NCBI RefSeq assembly: GCF_003710805.1
Contig: NZ_RHHB01000003.1
Span: 124,001-188,000, forward strand
Direction: 5' to 3'
Origin: Agromyces tardus
Lineage (GTDB): Bacteria > Actinomycetota > Actinomycetes > Actinomycetales > Microbacteriaceae
Length of the DNA stretch: 64,000 nt
In this document: positions 17,430-29,019 of the stretch, one piece after another
How the letters are laid out: the number at the start of each line of letters is the position of its first letter
Position numbering within the stretch: position 1 is the stretch's first letter
Translations under genes and position numbers: made by a program
Notes under the pieces: generated by a model
What the model was told of the DNA's origin: nothing
Databases searched by the model: none
What the model saw: the letters and a program-made list of their open reading frames with translations, nothing else

Positions 17430-18020
17430 ATGGGCAATCGTGAGGACCTGCTGGAGAGCGCCCGCCGCTGCATCGTCGAGAAGGGCTACGCCCGCACCAC
17501 GGCGCGCGACATCGCGGGCGGCGCGGGGGTCAGCCTCGCCGCGATCGGCTACCACTTCGGCAGCAAGGAGGCGCTCATGGCCGAGGCGCTCCTGGCCACC
17601 GGCATCCGCATCGGCGACGCGCTCGACGAGGCGCTGCGCGGGGCGCCGGCGGGCGACCTGCTCGGCCGCATCTGGGATCGTTCGCTCGAGGTGTTCGGCG
17701 ACCAGCGGGCGCTGCTCGCCGCAAGCATGGAGAACCTCGCCCAGATCGACCGCATCCCCGCCGTGGCCGAACGGATGCGCGCGGCACAGCGCGGCGCGGT
17801 CGATGGCATCGCCGAGCTCCTCGCCGAGCCGCTGCCGCGAGCCACGGCCGAGGAACGACAGGCGCTCGCCGCCTACTACTTCGCGGTGATCAACGGGCTC
17901 GCGATCGTCTGGCTCATCGATCCGTCGATCGTGCCGACCGGCGACCGCCTCCGCCTGGCCGAGCTCGCCGGGGGCGCCAACGTCGCGGCAGCGGACGCCG
18001 GCGCCGCGGGTGCGAGCTGA
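17430..18020 (+). CDS. TetR family transcriptional regulator
   Basis: A 196-residue repressor. The N-terminal helix-turn-helix is typical: A-R-R-C-I-V-E-K-G-Y-A-R-T-T-A-R-D-I-A, then G-V-S-L-A-A-I-G-Y-H-F-G-S-K-E-A-L. The C-terminal ligand-binding part is all-helical and variable. It probably represses the divergent FAD monooxygenase and itself through the dyad at 17382-17393. The ligand is unknown. Confidence 0.92.
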   Translation: MGNREDLLESARRCIVEKGYARTTARDIAGGAGVSLAAIGYHFGSKEALMAEALLATGIRIGDALDEALRGAPAGDLLGRIWDRSLEVFGDQRALLAASMENLAQIDRIPAVAERMRAAQRGAVDGIAELLAEPLPRATAEERQALAAYYFAVINGLAIVWLIDPSIVPTGDRLRLAELAGGANVAAADAGAAGAS

Positions 18021-18210
18021 GCGCAGACGCGAGTCTCAGGCGCGACTCGCGGGCGCAACGCCCGGGCCGCGGCATCCGCTCGTGTCGATCGAGGCGCGGC
18101 TCGCTCGTCATCACCGTGACGGCCGAGATCCGGCCGGCGAGATGAACGAAGTCGTGGAGCGATCGGGGTGCGCGAGTACCCTGTCGCGTGATCGGCTCGA
18201 GGAGGACACG

Positions 18211-18588
18211 ATGCGGTACACGCTGTTGATGCACTATCCGGAGGCGACCGAGGAGCAGATCGGGGCCGAGGTGATCGAGGAGGCGCAGCGGGCGTTCGCG
18301 AGCTACGCGGCCACCCTCCAGTCCGCCGGTGCGCTCGTGGGCGCGGAGGTGCTGCAGCCGTCGGCGAGCTCGACGACCCTGCGGCTCGCGGACGGCGAGC
18401 TGCAGGTGCAGGACGGCCCGTTCGCCGACACGAAGGAGCAGCTCGGCGGCACGATCGTGCTCGACGTGCCCGATCTCGACGCGGCCATCGACTGGGCGCG
18501 CCAGGCGCCGCCGCTGCAGTGGGGCGCGATCGAGATCCGCCCGGGCTCGGTGTACACGGTCGACGGGGTATGGACGCCGAACACGTGA
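18211..18588 (+). CDS. YCII-related DGPF-domain protein
   Basis: A 125-residue protein starting M-R-Y-T-L-L-M-H-Y and carrying the diagnostic motif Q-D-G-P-F-A-D-T-K-E-Q-L-G-G (about residues 70-83). DGPF proteins are a dimeric alpha-beta fold and are typically encoded next to ECF sigma factors of the ECF42 group, as here. GAGGAGG lies six bases before the ATG. The stop overlaps the GTG start of the sigma gene (GTGA), so expression of the two is coupled. The role is unknown; it is likely a functional partner or target of the sigma factor. Confidence 0.9.
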   Translation: MRYTLLMHYPEATEEQIGAEVIEEAQRAFASYAATLQSAGALVGAEVLQPSASSTTLRLADGELQVQDGPFADTKEQLGGTIVLDVPDLDAAIDWARQAPPLQWGAIEIRPGSVYTVDGVWTPNT

Positions 18589-19853
18589 GCCCGCCCGACG
18601 CGTGGGCGGCCGCCGAGCGTGCCGCCCGCGCGTCCTACGGTCGGCTGGTCGCGCTGCTCGCGGCGCCGACCGGCGACCTGGCGCTCGCCGAAGACGCGCT
18701 GTCGGGCGCCTTCGAGCAGGCGCTCACGACGTGGGCGGATGCCGGTGTACCCGCCAATCCCGAGGGGTGGTTATTGACCGTGGCCCGCAATCGGCAGCGC
18801 GACGTGTGGAAGTCGCCGGCGCATCGCGCCACGAGGCCGCTCGACGCCGGCGGTGATGACCACACCGCAGCCGACGCGGTCGACCGCCGGCTCGGGGCGG
18901 TCGCCTCGATCGACCCGATCGCCGACGTGGATCCGTTCGCGATCCCCGACAAGCGGCTCGAGCTGCTGTTCGTGTGCGCCCACCCCGCGATCGACCCGGC
19001 GGTGCGCACGCCGCTCATGCTGCAGGTCGTGCTCGGGTTCGAGGCGTCGCAGGTCGCAGCCGCGTTCGCGGTGCCGCCCGCCGCGATGGCGCAGCGGCTC
19101 GTGCGCGCGAAGCGCCGCATCCGCGACACCCGCATCCCCTTCGCGGTGCCCGACCGGCGCGCGATGGCGGAACGTCTCCCGCCCGTGCTCGAGGCGGTCT
19201 ACGGATGCCACGCCATCGCGTGGCGCGAGGGAGCCGGGTCGCTCGCGGGCGAGGCCCAGTACCTCGCGGTGACGCTCGCGGCGCTCCTCGAGCGCGAACC
19301 CGAGGCATGGGGTCTCGCGGCGCTCGTGACGCTGTCGCTCGCGCGGCAGCCCGCGATCAGGGCCCGTAACGACCGCCCGCCCTTCGTCCCCCTCGACGAG
19401 CAGGATCCCGCGACGTGGGACGCGGCGCTCATCGCCGAGGGCGAGGAGTACCTCCGCCGTGCGTCGGAGCACGCCGGCCCGCCCGGCCGGTTCCAGCTGG
19501 AGGCGGCGATCCAGGCGGTGCACTGCGACCGCAGGCGCTCGGGCGCGACGGACTGGCGGGCCCTGCGCACGCTCTACCTCGCGCTCGACGGGATCGCCCC
19601 GAGCCTCGGGGCGAGGGTCGCGCTCGCCGCGGTGACGGGCCGGATCGACGGCCCCGACGCCGGCCTCGCCGCGCTGCCACCGGAGCCCGCCGATGGCTTC
19701 CAGCCGTGGTGGGCGACGCGCGCCGACCTCCTCGACCGCGCCGGCCGCTCGGGCGAAGCCGCCGAGGCGTACGCGCGGGCGGCCGACCTCGCCGACGACG
19801 TGGCCGTGCGCGATCACCTGCTCGCCCGCCGCCGTCGCCTCGAGGGCGGGTGA
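18585..19853 (+). CDS. ECF sigma factor, ECF42-like with long C-terminal extension
   Basis: About 422 residues, more than twice a normal ECF sigma. Sigma2 and sigma4 regions occupy the first about 185 residues (A-L-S-G-A-F-E-Q-A-L, N-P-E-G-W-L-L-T-V-A-R-N, later a helix-turn-helix around V-A-A-A-F-A-V-P-P-A-A-M-A-Q-R-L-V-R-A-K). The C-terminal part is helical, TPR-like, with P-P-G-R-F-Q-L-E-A-A-I-Q-A-V-H, characteristic of ECF42. No anti-sigma gene is adjacent. ECF42 sigmas are thought to be controlled by their own C-terminal extension. I chose the GTG at 18585 because of the GTGA overlap; an ATG at 18570 is also possible. Confidence 0.9.
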   Translation: MSPPDAWAAAERAARASYGRLVALLAAPTGDLALAEDALSGAFEQALTTWADAGVPANPEGWLLTVARNRQRDVWKSPAHRATRPLDAGGDDHTAADAVDRRLGAVASIDPIADVDPFAIPDKRLELLFVCAHPAIDPAVRTPLMLQVVLGFEASQVAAAFAVPPAAMAQRLVRAKRRIRDTRIPFAVPDRRAMAERLPPVLEAVYGCHAIAWREGAGSLAGEAQYLAVTLAALLEREPEAWGLAALVTLSLARQPAIRARNDRPPFVPLDEQDPATWDAALIAEGEEYLRRASEHAGPPGRFQLEAAIQAVHCDRRRSGATDWRALRTLYLALDGIAPSLGARVALAAVTGRIDGPDAGLAALPPEPADGFQPWWATRADLLDRAGRSGEAAEAYARAADLADDVAVRDHLLARRRRLEGG

Positions 19854-19873
19854 CGCAGCCGAGACCTCGGTTC

Positions 19874-21853
19874 CTACCCGCCGACGTGGATGACGGGCCG
19901 TTCCTCCGGGTCGGGCTCGGCCTCGCGGATGATCTCGCGCACGACGGGGGGAGTGTCGCCGCGCCCGAGCAGGATGTACCGCATCATGTGCAGGAGCGGG
20001 TTGCCCTCGGACCACTCGAAGTAGGCGTGCGGGCGCACGCCCGTGGCATCCCGCAGCGCGAGGAGGATCGCGGCGATGGCGTTCGGCGCCGCCGGGCTGT
20101 CGGCGCGCAGCACACGGTGGCCGTCGATGTCGACGCCGCGCACGTGCAGCACCTCCCGGAACTCCGACGGGTCGATGATGTTGATCTCGAGGAAGAGCAC
20201 GTCGGCGCGACCGGGCACGGGATTGAGCCGGCGCTGGGAGTGCTCCTTCTCGAGGTATTCGGCGGCGTCGCCGGCGCCGGGCCGGTTCGCGATCACGTTG
20301 AGGCGGGCGTCGTAGACGAGCGAGTCGTGGATGAACTGCCGAGCCGCGTCGTCGAACTCGATGCGCTCGGCGCGGATCTCGGTGGTGCGGGTGAGCCGGG
20401 AGACGACCGAGACCACGACGATGCCGAGGATGAAGAACAGCGAGATCATGATCCCGTCGGGCTTCTCGATGACGTTGTCGACGAACGCGTACCCGAGGAT
20501 CAGGGTCAGCACGGCGAATCCGACGGTGGCGACGCGTTGGCGCCTGCGGATCGCCGACACCAGCACCGCGAACGCCGCCGACACCATCATCGCGAGGATG
20601 CCCGTGGCGTACGCGCCGGCCTGGGCGTCGACGTCGGCGTTGAACGCGACCGTGATGAGGATGCTGATCGTCGTGTAGACGAGCACGACCGGGCGCACCG
20701 CGCGGCTCCACTCCGGCGCCATGCCGTACGTCGGCAGGTAGCGGGGCACGATGTTGATGAGGCCCGCCATCGCCGAGGCGCCCGCGAACCACAGGATGAA
20801 CACGCTGCTGAGGTCGTACACGGTGCCGAACGTGGGGCCGAGGAACTCGTGCGCGAGGTACGCGAGTGCGCGGCCGTTCGCCTCGCCGCCGGGCTCGAAC
20901 GCGTCGGCCGGGATCAGGAGGGTCGTGACGAGGCTGCTCGAGATGAGGTACACGCTCATGATGACCGCGGCCGTGGTGAGCAGCTTGCGGGTGTTGCGGA
21001 TGCGTGAGGCGAGTCGCTCCTCGGGCGTCTCGCCCTTCGACGCGACGAGGGGCATCATGCTCACGCCGGTCTCGAATCCCGACAGGCCGAGCACGAGCAG
21101 CGGGAACGCGATGAGCGCCGGGAGCAGGATGCCCGAGAATCCGCCGCCCGTCGAGGTGAGCGCCGCCACCCAGTCCTCGAACGGCACGGGGTCGGCGACG
21201 AGTCGCACGATGCCCTCGGCGATCACGATCGCGTTGAGTGCGAGGAACAGCGTGACGAGCGGGATCGCGACGTTCACCGCCTCGGTGAAGCCGAGCAGGA
21301 ACACGCCGCCGAGCACGAGCAGCAGCAGGATGGTGATCGTCACGGCCTGCCCGTCGAGGGCGTCGGGCACGATCGGGTTCTCGATGAGGTGCACCGTGGC
21401 ATCCGCCGACGACAGGGTGATGGTGATGATCCAGGACGTCGCGACGAAGCCCAGCAGCACGAGCACGAAGATCTTGCCCCGCCAGAACGGCAGCAGTCGC
21501 TCGAGCATGGCGACCGAGCCCTGGCCGTGCGGGCTCTCCTTGGCGACCCGGCGGTACATCGGCAGCATGCCGAGCAGGGTGAGGCCCACGATGAGCAGCG
21601 TGGCGATGGGCGAGACCACTCCGGCCGCGAGCACGGCGATCGAGGGCAGGTACGACAGCGTCGAGAAGTAGTCCACCCCGGTGAGGCACATCACCTTCCA
21701 CCACGAGTTCTGCTCGGTGGTCGACTCCATGGTCTCGGGGCCCACGGGCTGCACCGTGTGCTTGAACAGCCACTGCGAGAGCGGCGTGCCCGGCCGCGGC
21801 TCCCGGGGACCCGGCACGCTCGCGGGGAACTCGAACCGATCCCAATCGCGCAT
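19874..21853 (-). CDS. APC superfamily amino acid permease with C-terminal cytoplasmic domain
   Basis: A 659-residue membrane transporter. About twelve membrane segments span residues about 55-490, beginning with the conserved [14 protein letters not shown] soluble C-terminal domain of about 160 residues (from about [10 protein letters not shown]) includes [10 protein letters not shown]. Members of this large group in actinobacteria are usually annotated as amino acid or polyamine permeases; the substrate is unpredictable from sequence. The soluble tail suggests regulation. It is convergent with the sigma gene and divergent from the GlxA-type regulator. Confidence 0.85.
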   Translation of the reverse strand: MRDWDRFEFPASVPGPREPRPGTPLSQWLFKHTVQPVGPETMESTTEQNSWWKVMCLTGVDYFSTLSYLPSIAVLAAGVVSPIATLLIVGLTLLGMLPMYRRVAKESPHGQGSVAMLERLLPFWRGKIFVLVLLGFVATSWIITITLSSADATVHLIENPIVPDALDGQAVTITILLLLVLGGVFLLGFTEAVNVAIPLVTLFLALNAIVIAEGIVRLVADPVPFEDWVAALTSTGGGFSGILLPALIAFPLLVLGLSGFETGVSMMPLVASKGETPEERLASRIRNTRKLLTTAAVIMSVYLISSSLVTTLLIPADAFEPGGEANGRALAYLAHEFLGPTFGTVYDLSSVFILWFAGASAMAGLINIVPRYLPTYGMAPEWSRAVRPVVLVYTTISILITVAFNADVDAQAGAYATGILAMMVSAAFAVLVSAIRRRQRVATVGFAVLTLILGYAFVDNVIEKPDGIMISLFFILGIVVVSVVSRLTRTTEIRAERIEFDDAARQFIHDSLVYDARLNVIANRPGAGDAAEYLEKEHSQRRLNPVPGRADVLFLEINIIDPSEFREVLHVRGVDIDGHRVLRADSPAAPNAIAAILLALRDATGVRPHAYFEWSEGNPLLHMMRYILLGRGDTPPVVREIIREAEPDPEERPVIHVGG

Positions 21854-21955
21854 GGACCCCTCCCTGCGGGCCGCCGTTGCCGGACCTGCACATCATCCCA
21901 CCGTGCGGTCGCGCCGGCACGCATACGATCGAGCAACCGGGAGTGGGAGGAACGG

Positions 21956-24077
<2,122 letters not shown>

Positions 24078-24095
24078 ACCGTTCGGTCGAGGATG

Positions 24096-24132
24096 TCGCG
24101 CCGGCGGGGGAGTGGAGCCCCCGTCGGCGCGA
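24096..24132. terminator. Bidirectional hairpin terminator between gap and the SDR gene
   Basis: Arms TCGCGCCGGCGGGGG and CCCCCGTCGGCGCGA pair over 15 positions with a single G-T wobble around a 7-base loop. The genes on both sides converge. Confidence 0.8.
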
Positions 24133-24136
24133 TTCG

Positions 24137-25165
24137 TCAGTGACGGACGAGTCCCAGGTCGACGAGGTCCTGCGCGGAGGCCACGATCGCCTCATCGCGG
24201 TCGCGCGGCTGCCAGCCGAGCAACCGCTCCGCCTTCTCGCTCGTGGCCACCCGCGACGGGCCGAGGAGCTGCGCCGCGGCGCGCAGGTCGGGCCTGAGGA
24301 GTCCGGCCGCGCGCACCGCCCAATCGGGGAGCACACGGGTGGGCACGCGCATCGCGGCGTCGCCGAGCCGGTCGCGCAGGAGCGTCGCGAGCTCGTGGAA
24401 CGAGATGGGAGCGCCGGCGACCGCGAGGAAGCGCTCGCCGGCGGCATCCGGATGCACCATCGCGAGCAGGTGCAGGGAGGCGACGTCGCGCACGTCGACG
24501 GCCATGGTGGTGCCGTCGGGCACGCCTGGCGCCTCGCCGTTGAGCAGGGCGAGGAGCATCCCGACCGAGCTCGAGAGGTCGGGTCCGAGCAGCGGCCCGA
24601 AGACCGCGACGGGATTCACGACGGCGAGCTCGAGCGCGCCGCCCTCCCGGCCGACGAAGTCCCACGCGGCACGTTCCGCGAGCGTCTTCGCCTGCACGTA
24701 GGCCCCGAGGTCCGCGCCGCCCAGTTCGGTCCAGTCCGCCTCGGTGTAGGGTCGGCCGGGTCGGTGACCGTAGCCGATCGCGGCGAACGACGAGGTGAGC
24801 ACCACACGCCGCACGCCCGCATCGCGTGCCGCCGACAGCACGCGCAGGGCCCCGTCGCGCGCGGGAACGATGAGCTCGTCGGGATCCTTGGGGTCGCGGG
24901 GCGGGAACGGGGACGCCACGTGCAGCACGAAGTCCGCCCCGGCGACGGCCGCGGGCCATCCGGCATCGGCCAGCAGGTCGGCGTCGACGAACTCGATCGG
25001 CGTCGGGTCGGGGCCGGCGGCGCGCACCAGCGCCCGCACCTCGTCGGCGCGGCTCGGCGATCGCAGCGTCGTGCGCACGCGGTAGCCGGCCTCGAGCAGC
25101 TGCACGATGCAGTACGCGCCGATGAATCCCGAACCGCCCGTGACCAGCACCAGCTCACCGCTCAT
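24137..25165 (-). CDS. NAD(P)-dependent extended SDR (dihydroflavonol-4-reductase-like aldehyde reductase)
   Basis: A 342-residue protein. T-G-G-S-G-F-I-G-A-Y (residues about 9-18) is the Rossmann motif, followed by Y-R-V-R-T-T-L-R with basic residues favouring NADPH. D-F-V-L-H-V-A-S-P-F and the S-S-F...Y-x-x-x-K catalytic pattern (A-Y-V-Q-A-K-T) are visible. This group reduces aldehydes or ketones; the substrate is unknown. Its promoter must lie in the 90-bp gap behind the protease terminator. Confidence 0.87.
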   Translation of the reverse strand: MSGELVLVTGGSGFIGAYCIVQLLEAGYRVRTTLRSPSRADEVRALVRAAGPDPTPIEFVDADLLADAGWPAAVAGADFVLHVASPFPPRDPKDPDELIVPARDGALRVLSAARDAGVRRVVLTSSFAAIGYGHRPGRPYTEADWTELGGADLGAYVQAKTLAERAAWDFVGREGGALELAVVNPVAVFGPLLGPDLSSSVGMLLALLNGEAPGVPDGTTMAVDVRDVASLHLLAMVHPDAAGERFLAVAGAPISFHELATLLRDRLGDAAMRVPTRVLPDWAVRAAGLLRPDLRAAAQLLGPSRVATSEKAERLLGWQPRDRDEAIVASAQDLVDLGLVRH

Positions 25166-25201
25166 GTCGCCCCTCCGGATCGGACTCTACTCCTGGCACG
25201 A

Positions 25202-25235
25202 CAGCGGGCCCGCCTCCGGAGAGACGGGCCCGCTG
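25202..25235 (-). terminator. Terminator of the M6 protease gene
   Basis: Perfect 11-bp arms CAGCGGGCCCG / CGGGCCCGCTG with a 12-base loop, just downstream of the protease stop and upstream of the next leftward gene. Confidence 0.8.
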
Positions 25236-25255
25236 CGTGGTGCGGATGACGCGGA

Positions 25256-27574
25256 CTACTGCGGGTTCGCCACGTCGACCGTCATCGTGCTGCCCGAAGT
25301 CTGGCCGGTGACGGTCACGGTCACGCCGTGGCCCGCCACGTAGACGCCGCCGAGCGGGTTCGTCGAGCTGAAGTACGCGTCGGCCTTCGCGTCGGTGAAC
25401 GTCGGGATGCCCGGGGTCGAGGGAACGAGCGCCTCGAGCGTCTTCACCGTCTGGTTCTTGCCCTTGCCGTCGAGGACCTCCTTGTGGAACTTCACCACGT
25501 CTGTCGCCTGCAGGCCGAAGGTCGCGTCGAACGGCTGGCGCCGGTTGCTCGGCCCCGTTCCGTCCGAGTACGTGATCTTCACCGGACGCGCGTCCACCGG
25601 GAGCGCGAGGCCGTGGCCCTGGTGCTCGATGGTGTTGTTGTCGGTGTAGGCCTCATCGACCGCCCACACGAGCAGGCCGTCCTGGAACGGGAAGCGCTCC
25701 ACCCAGTCCGGCTTGGTCAGGCCGTTGCTGAACTGGTAGGGGCCCTCGGCGAGGGTCTCGTCGTAGCCGGCGTAGGTGCGGTTCTCGGCCAGGTAGTACC
25801 GGTCGCCCGAGGAGACCTCGGTGCCGTCGCTGATCGTGAAGCCGCCGTCGGCGGTCCAACCGTTGACGCCGTTCTCGACGTCGTCGGTGAGGAGCGTCGT
25901 GCCGCCGTTCTTCACCACGATGTCATCGATGAACGCACCGGCGAGGTGCACCCCGCCGTCGCTCTGATAGCGGAACCGGAACTGCGTGTCGGCGTTGCCG
26001 CCGGGAACCGTGAAGCGCAGGTTCGCCCACTTGCCGTTGGTCGAACCGCTGATGGGCGATCCGATCTGCTTCCACGTGTCGCCGTCGGTCGAGTACTCGG
26101 CGTAGACGTAGTCGTAGCCGTCCTCGATCTCGTACCAGGCCTTGGCCGTCACGGTCGCCTTGCTGATGCCCGACAGGTTCATCGTGCGGGCGAGCGTCGT
26201 GTTGAGGTCGTCGGCGCTCGAGGTCCACCACGCGTTCGAGCCCGAGTAGGGGGCCGTGTAGGTGGTCTCGATCTCCGAGTCGGGCACGTCGATGACGAGC
26301 GCCTGGTCCTGGCCGGTGGTCTGCACCGCTGCCGGGCTCAGGGTGAACGATCCGCTCTCGCCCTGGTCGACGACCGAGTAGTCGAGCCAGCCGAGCTGGA
26401 GCTTCTCCCACGGACCCATGTGGTTCGGGGTCGTGCCGATGTCGTCGCCGCCGTGGTTCATCCACGAACCGCTCGACATGAGCGTCCAGAAGGCGGTGCT
26501 GTTCTCGCCGCCGGCGGTGTCGTAGAAGTCGGGCAGGCCGAGGTCGTGGGCGTACTCGTGCGCGAACACGCCGAGGCCGCCGTTCTCGGCTTCGACGGTG
26601 TAGTCGCCGATCCAGTACCCGGTGTCGCCGATCTGCGCGCCGCCGAACTTGGCGCCGTCGGGGCCGGTCGTGCCGTAGTCGGTGGAGTTCACGTACCAGC
26701 GGTGCGACCAGATGGCGTCCTCGCCCTGTGCGCCGCCGCCGGCGTCCTCACCCTCGCCGGCATGTACGGCCTGGAAGTGGTCGAGGTAGCCGTCGGGCTC
26801 GTCGAAGTTGCCGTCGTTGTCGGCGTCGTAGCGGTCCCACACGTCGAACGAGGCGAGCTCGGCCTTGATCTCGTCGACCGACTTGCCGTCGGCGACCTGT
26901 GCGTCGTACCAGGCGTTCCCGGTGTCCTCGATGAACTGCCATGATCCGCCGTAGTCCTCGACGCTGTTGTCGCCGTAGGTCGAGGCGTTGCCGGGCACCT
27001 GCACCCAGTCGCTGACCTCGCCCGCGACGGTGTAGTCGCCCGAGGACTGCTTCGAGTAGAAGTCGGCGAACGACTCACCTGCACCGAAGAAGAGGTCGTG
27101 GTAGTAGTCGGTGTTGAAGTCCGGCTCCCAGTGGGTGCTGTTGTTCACCGTGCGGTCGGGCTGGGGGATCTCGTTGTGCAGCGGGCCGGGCGTCGTGCCC
27201 AGCTTGCCGCTGCCCGAGTCGCCGAACTCCGAGAGGATCGTGAACACCTGGCCGGTGCCCTTCACCGCGGCCTGGTAGTACTTGCCCGCCGTGTCGACCG
27301 AGTCGCCGTCGGCGCCCGAGCCTGCGTTCAGGTCGACGACGCCGTTCGCATCGGGCGTGACCTTGCCCGACAGGATGAGCTTCTGCGCTGCCTTGCGCCG
27401 CTCGTTCTGCCGCTCGGTGAGGGGGCCGGGTCGGTTGTCGAGCCGCTGGGCGGCTGACGAGCTCGGGTCGTCGGCAGTCGGCGCGGCGATCGCGGCGGGC
27501 CCGAATGCGGCCCCCGCCATCACCGTGACGCCGGCCACTGCGGCGGCGAGCATTCCGCGCGTACGTGACTTCAC
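25256..27574 (-). CDS. Secreted immune inhibitor A-like M6 metalloprotease
   Basis: A 772-residue secreted zinc protease. Signal peptide of about 30 residues ending A-A-I-A-A-P, then a pro-region. The catalytic site H-E-Y-A-H-D-L-G-L-P-D-F (HExxHxxGxxD) lies near residue 330 in the peptidase M6 domain. It is followed by beta-rich MAM/VEG-like modules with many Asp/Asn/Gly and a C-terminal domain. Family members degrade extracellular proteins, including host defence peptides in Bacillus; here a saprophytic role is as likely. GTG at 27574 has AAGGAG five bases upstream; a GTG at 27580 overlaps the Shine-Dalgarno and is less likely. The gene contains none of the genome-typical CGGATGCC octamers. 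Confidence 0.92.
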   Translation of the reverse strand: MKSRTRGMLAAAVAGVTVMAGAAFGPAAIAAPTADDPSSSAAQRLDNRPGPLTERQNERRKAAQKLILSGKVTPDANGVVDLNAGSGADGDSVDTAGKYYQAAVKGTGQVFTILSEFGDSGSGKLGTTPGPLHNEIPQPDRTVNNSTHWEPDFNTDYYHDLFFGAGESFADFYSKQSSGDYTVAGEVSDWVQVPGNASTYGDNSVEDYGGSWQFIEDTGNAWYDAQVADGKSVDEIKAELASFDVWDRYDADNDGNFDEPDGYLDHFQAVHAGEGEDAGGGAQGEDAIWSHRWYVNSTDYGTTGPDGAKFGGAQIGDTGYWIGDYTVEAENGGLGVFAHEYAHDLGLPDFYDTAGGENSTAFWTLMSSGSWMNHGGDDIGTTPNHMGPWEKLQLGWLDYSVVDQGESGSFTLSPAAVQTTGQDQALVIDVPDSEIETTYTAPYSGSNAWWTSSADDLNTTLARTMNLSGISKATVTAKAWYEIEDGYDYVYAEYSTDGDTWKQIGSPISGSTNGKWANLRFTVPGGNADTQFRFRYQSDGGVHLAGAFIDDIVVKNGGTTLLTDDVENGVNGWTADGGFTISDGTEVSSGDRYYLAENRTYAGYDETLAEGPYQFSNGLTKPDWVERFPFQDGLLVWAVDEAYTDNNTIEHQGHGLALPVDARPVKITYSDGTGPSNRRQPFDATFGLQATDVVKFHKEVLDGKGKNQTVKTLEALVPSTPGIPTFTDAKADAYFSSTNPLGGVYVAGHGVTVTVTGQTSGSTMTVDVANPQ

Positions 27575-27740
27575 GTGCACTCCTTACATTGGAATCGCCC
27601 GGGATCGCCGGGCAGGATTCCGCGAACATAACATTCACAGGGTCTGCAAGGGAATGGTCTTGACTCAGACGTGATGTGTTGATCTCTCTCCGTTTCGAAG
27701 TTGAGCGGATGTCACTTCTTCGCCGACCCGCGACGTGCAA

Positions 27741-27764
27741 GAATCGGCAGCTCGGTGCCGATTC
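27741..27764 (-). terminator. Hairpin downstream of the flavoprotein gene
   Basis: Perfect 9-bp arms GAATCGGCA / TGCCGATTC with a 6-base loop. It lies about 80 bp beyond the flavoprotein stop and well before the protease start. Confidence 0.6.
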
Positions 27765-27846
27765 GTTGCGTTCCGGGGTGATTCACTGACGGTTCATTGC
27801 GTGCCTCCTCGGGCATACGAGCCGGGCGAGTGGGCGGCCACAACGC

Positions 27847-28959
27847 TCAGGCGGTGACGCCGGGCGCAGCCATCGGGGCCGCGGCGCGTGCCGCCGCGAG
27901 GGCGTCCACGACGTATGCCGCGTCGCGGTCCATGCCCATGAGGGTGGGGGAGGCGATGGAGTACTGCATCGGCATGCCCACGAACGCGAGGCCGCGGCAT
28001 CCGCTCGCCAGGCCCCGGTGCTCGATCGGGCGGCCGTCGTCGCCGACGACGCCCGGGATGTCGATCCAGCCCAGGTCGGGCAGCGACCCGGTGCACCAGA
28101 CCACCGTCGTCGCGTCGACGACCGTGCCGTCGGCGAGCACGGGACGCCCGCCGTCGACCCCCTCGACGCGGCCGACCTGCACGACGCCGGCGCGCTCGAG
28201 GTCGTGGGGCTTGTTGCGCACGAGCATGACGCCGTGGTCGAGGCCGTGCGCCTTGATCGCGCGCCCCTGCTCGGTGTCGATCGTGACCCCGCGCAGGCGG
28301 CGGATGAAGATGCCGCTCATGAGGTTGCCGAGCGGCTTGTCGATGTCGACGGGCACGTGTCCCGGGTGTCGGCCGGCGAGCGTCACGGCGTGCCCGTTGC
28401 GTGCGGCCTCGAGCGCGATGTCGGTGCCCGAGTTCGCGGCGCCGACCACGAGGACGGGTCCGTCGGCGAGCTGCTCGGGCCCCCGGTAGTCGAGGGAGTG
28501 CAGCTGCCGGATCGACGGGTCGAGATGCGCCGCGAACGCGGGCATCGTCGGGATGCGATGCGCACCGCACGTCACGATCACGTGGTCGGCGAGCACCTCG
28601 TCGCCACCCGTCAGCGCGAGGCGGAACCGTCCGTCGGGCTCCGCGGTGAGCGATTCGACCCGCGCCGACAGGCGCACCGGCAGGCGGAAGTGCCGCGCGT
28701 ATCGCTCGAGGTAGTCGGCGAGCTCGGCGCCCGTCGGGTACGCGAACCGGCCGATGTCGATGCGCAGCCCCGGCAGGCTCAGGAAGGGCCGCGGGGTGAA
28801 CAGGCGCAGCGAGCGGTAGCGCTCGCGCCAGGTGTCGCCGATGCGCGCGTGGTCGTCGAACAGCTCGAAGCGCTCGCCGCGGTCGGCCAGTCGCTTGCCG
28901 ACCGTGAGCCCGGCGGCGCCGGCCCCGATGACCGCGGTGTCGAGAACAGTGGTGGACAT
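27847..28959 (-). CDS. Flavin-containing monooxygenase-like FAD/NAD(P) oxidoreductase
   Basis: A 370-residue protein with two dinucleotide-binding motifs: A-V-I-G-A-G-A-A-G-L (FAD, residues about 9-18) and V-V-G-A-A-N-S-G-T-D (NADPH, about residue 170). It also has I-G-D-T-W-R-E-R-Y-x-S-L-R-L-F-T-P, typical of FMO/CzcO-type proteins. It probably oxygenates a small nitrogen- or sulfur-containing compound or acts on metal-stress-related substrates. The upstream LuxR regulator is 60 bp away on the same strand, so the two may be co-transcribed. Confidence 0.88.
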   Translation of the reverse strand: MSTTVLDTAVIGAGAAGLTVGKRLADRGERFELFDDHARIGDTWRERYRSLRLFTPRPFLSLPGLRIDIGRFAYPTGAELADYLERYARHFRLPVRLSARVESLTAEPDGRFRLALTGGDEVLADHVIVTCGAHRIPTMPAFAAHLDPSIRQLHSLDYRGPEQLADGPVLVVGAANSGTDIALEAARNGHAVTLAGRHPGHVPVDIDKPLGNLMSGIFIRRLRGVTIDTEQGRAIKAHGLDHGVMLVRNKPHDLERAGVVQVGRVEGVDGGRPVLADGTVVDATTVVWCTGSLPDLGWIDIPGVVGDDGRPIEHRGLASGCRGLAFVGMPMQYSIASPTLMGMDRDAAYVVDALAAARAAAPMAAPGVTA

Positions 28960-29019
28960 GACAGCCTCCTCGATCGTGCACCGTGGCGTGTGCCGATCGG
29001 TGCGGTGATGAGGGCGACG

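Noticed and set aside
18771-21920. A 1049-codon leftward frame overlapping the sigma factor and permease
   Set aside because: Composition is Arg/His/Gly-rich with no motifs. High GC makes long spurious frames common here.
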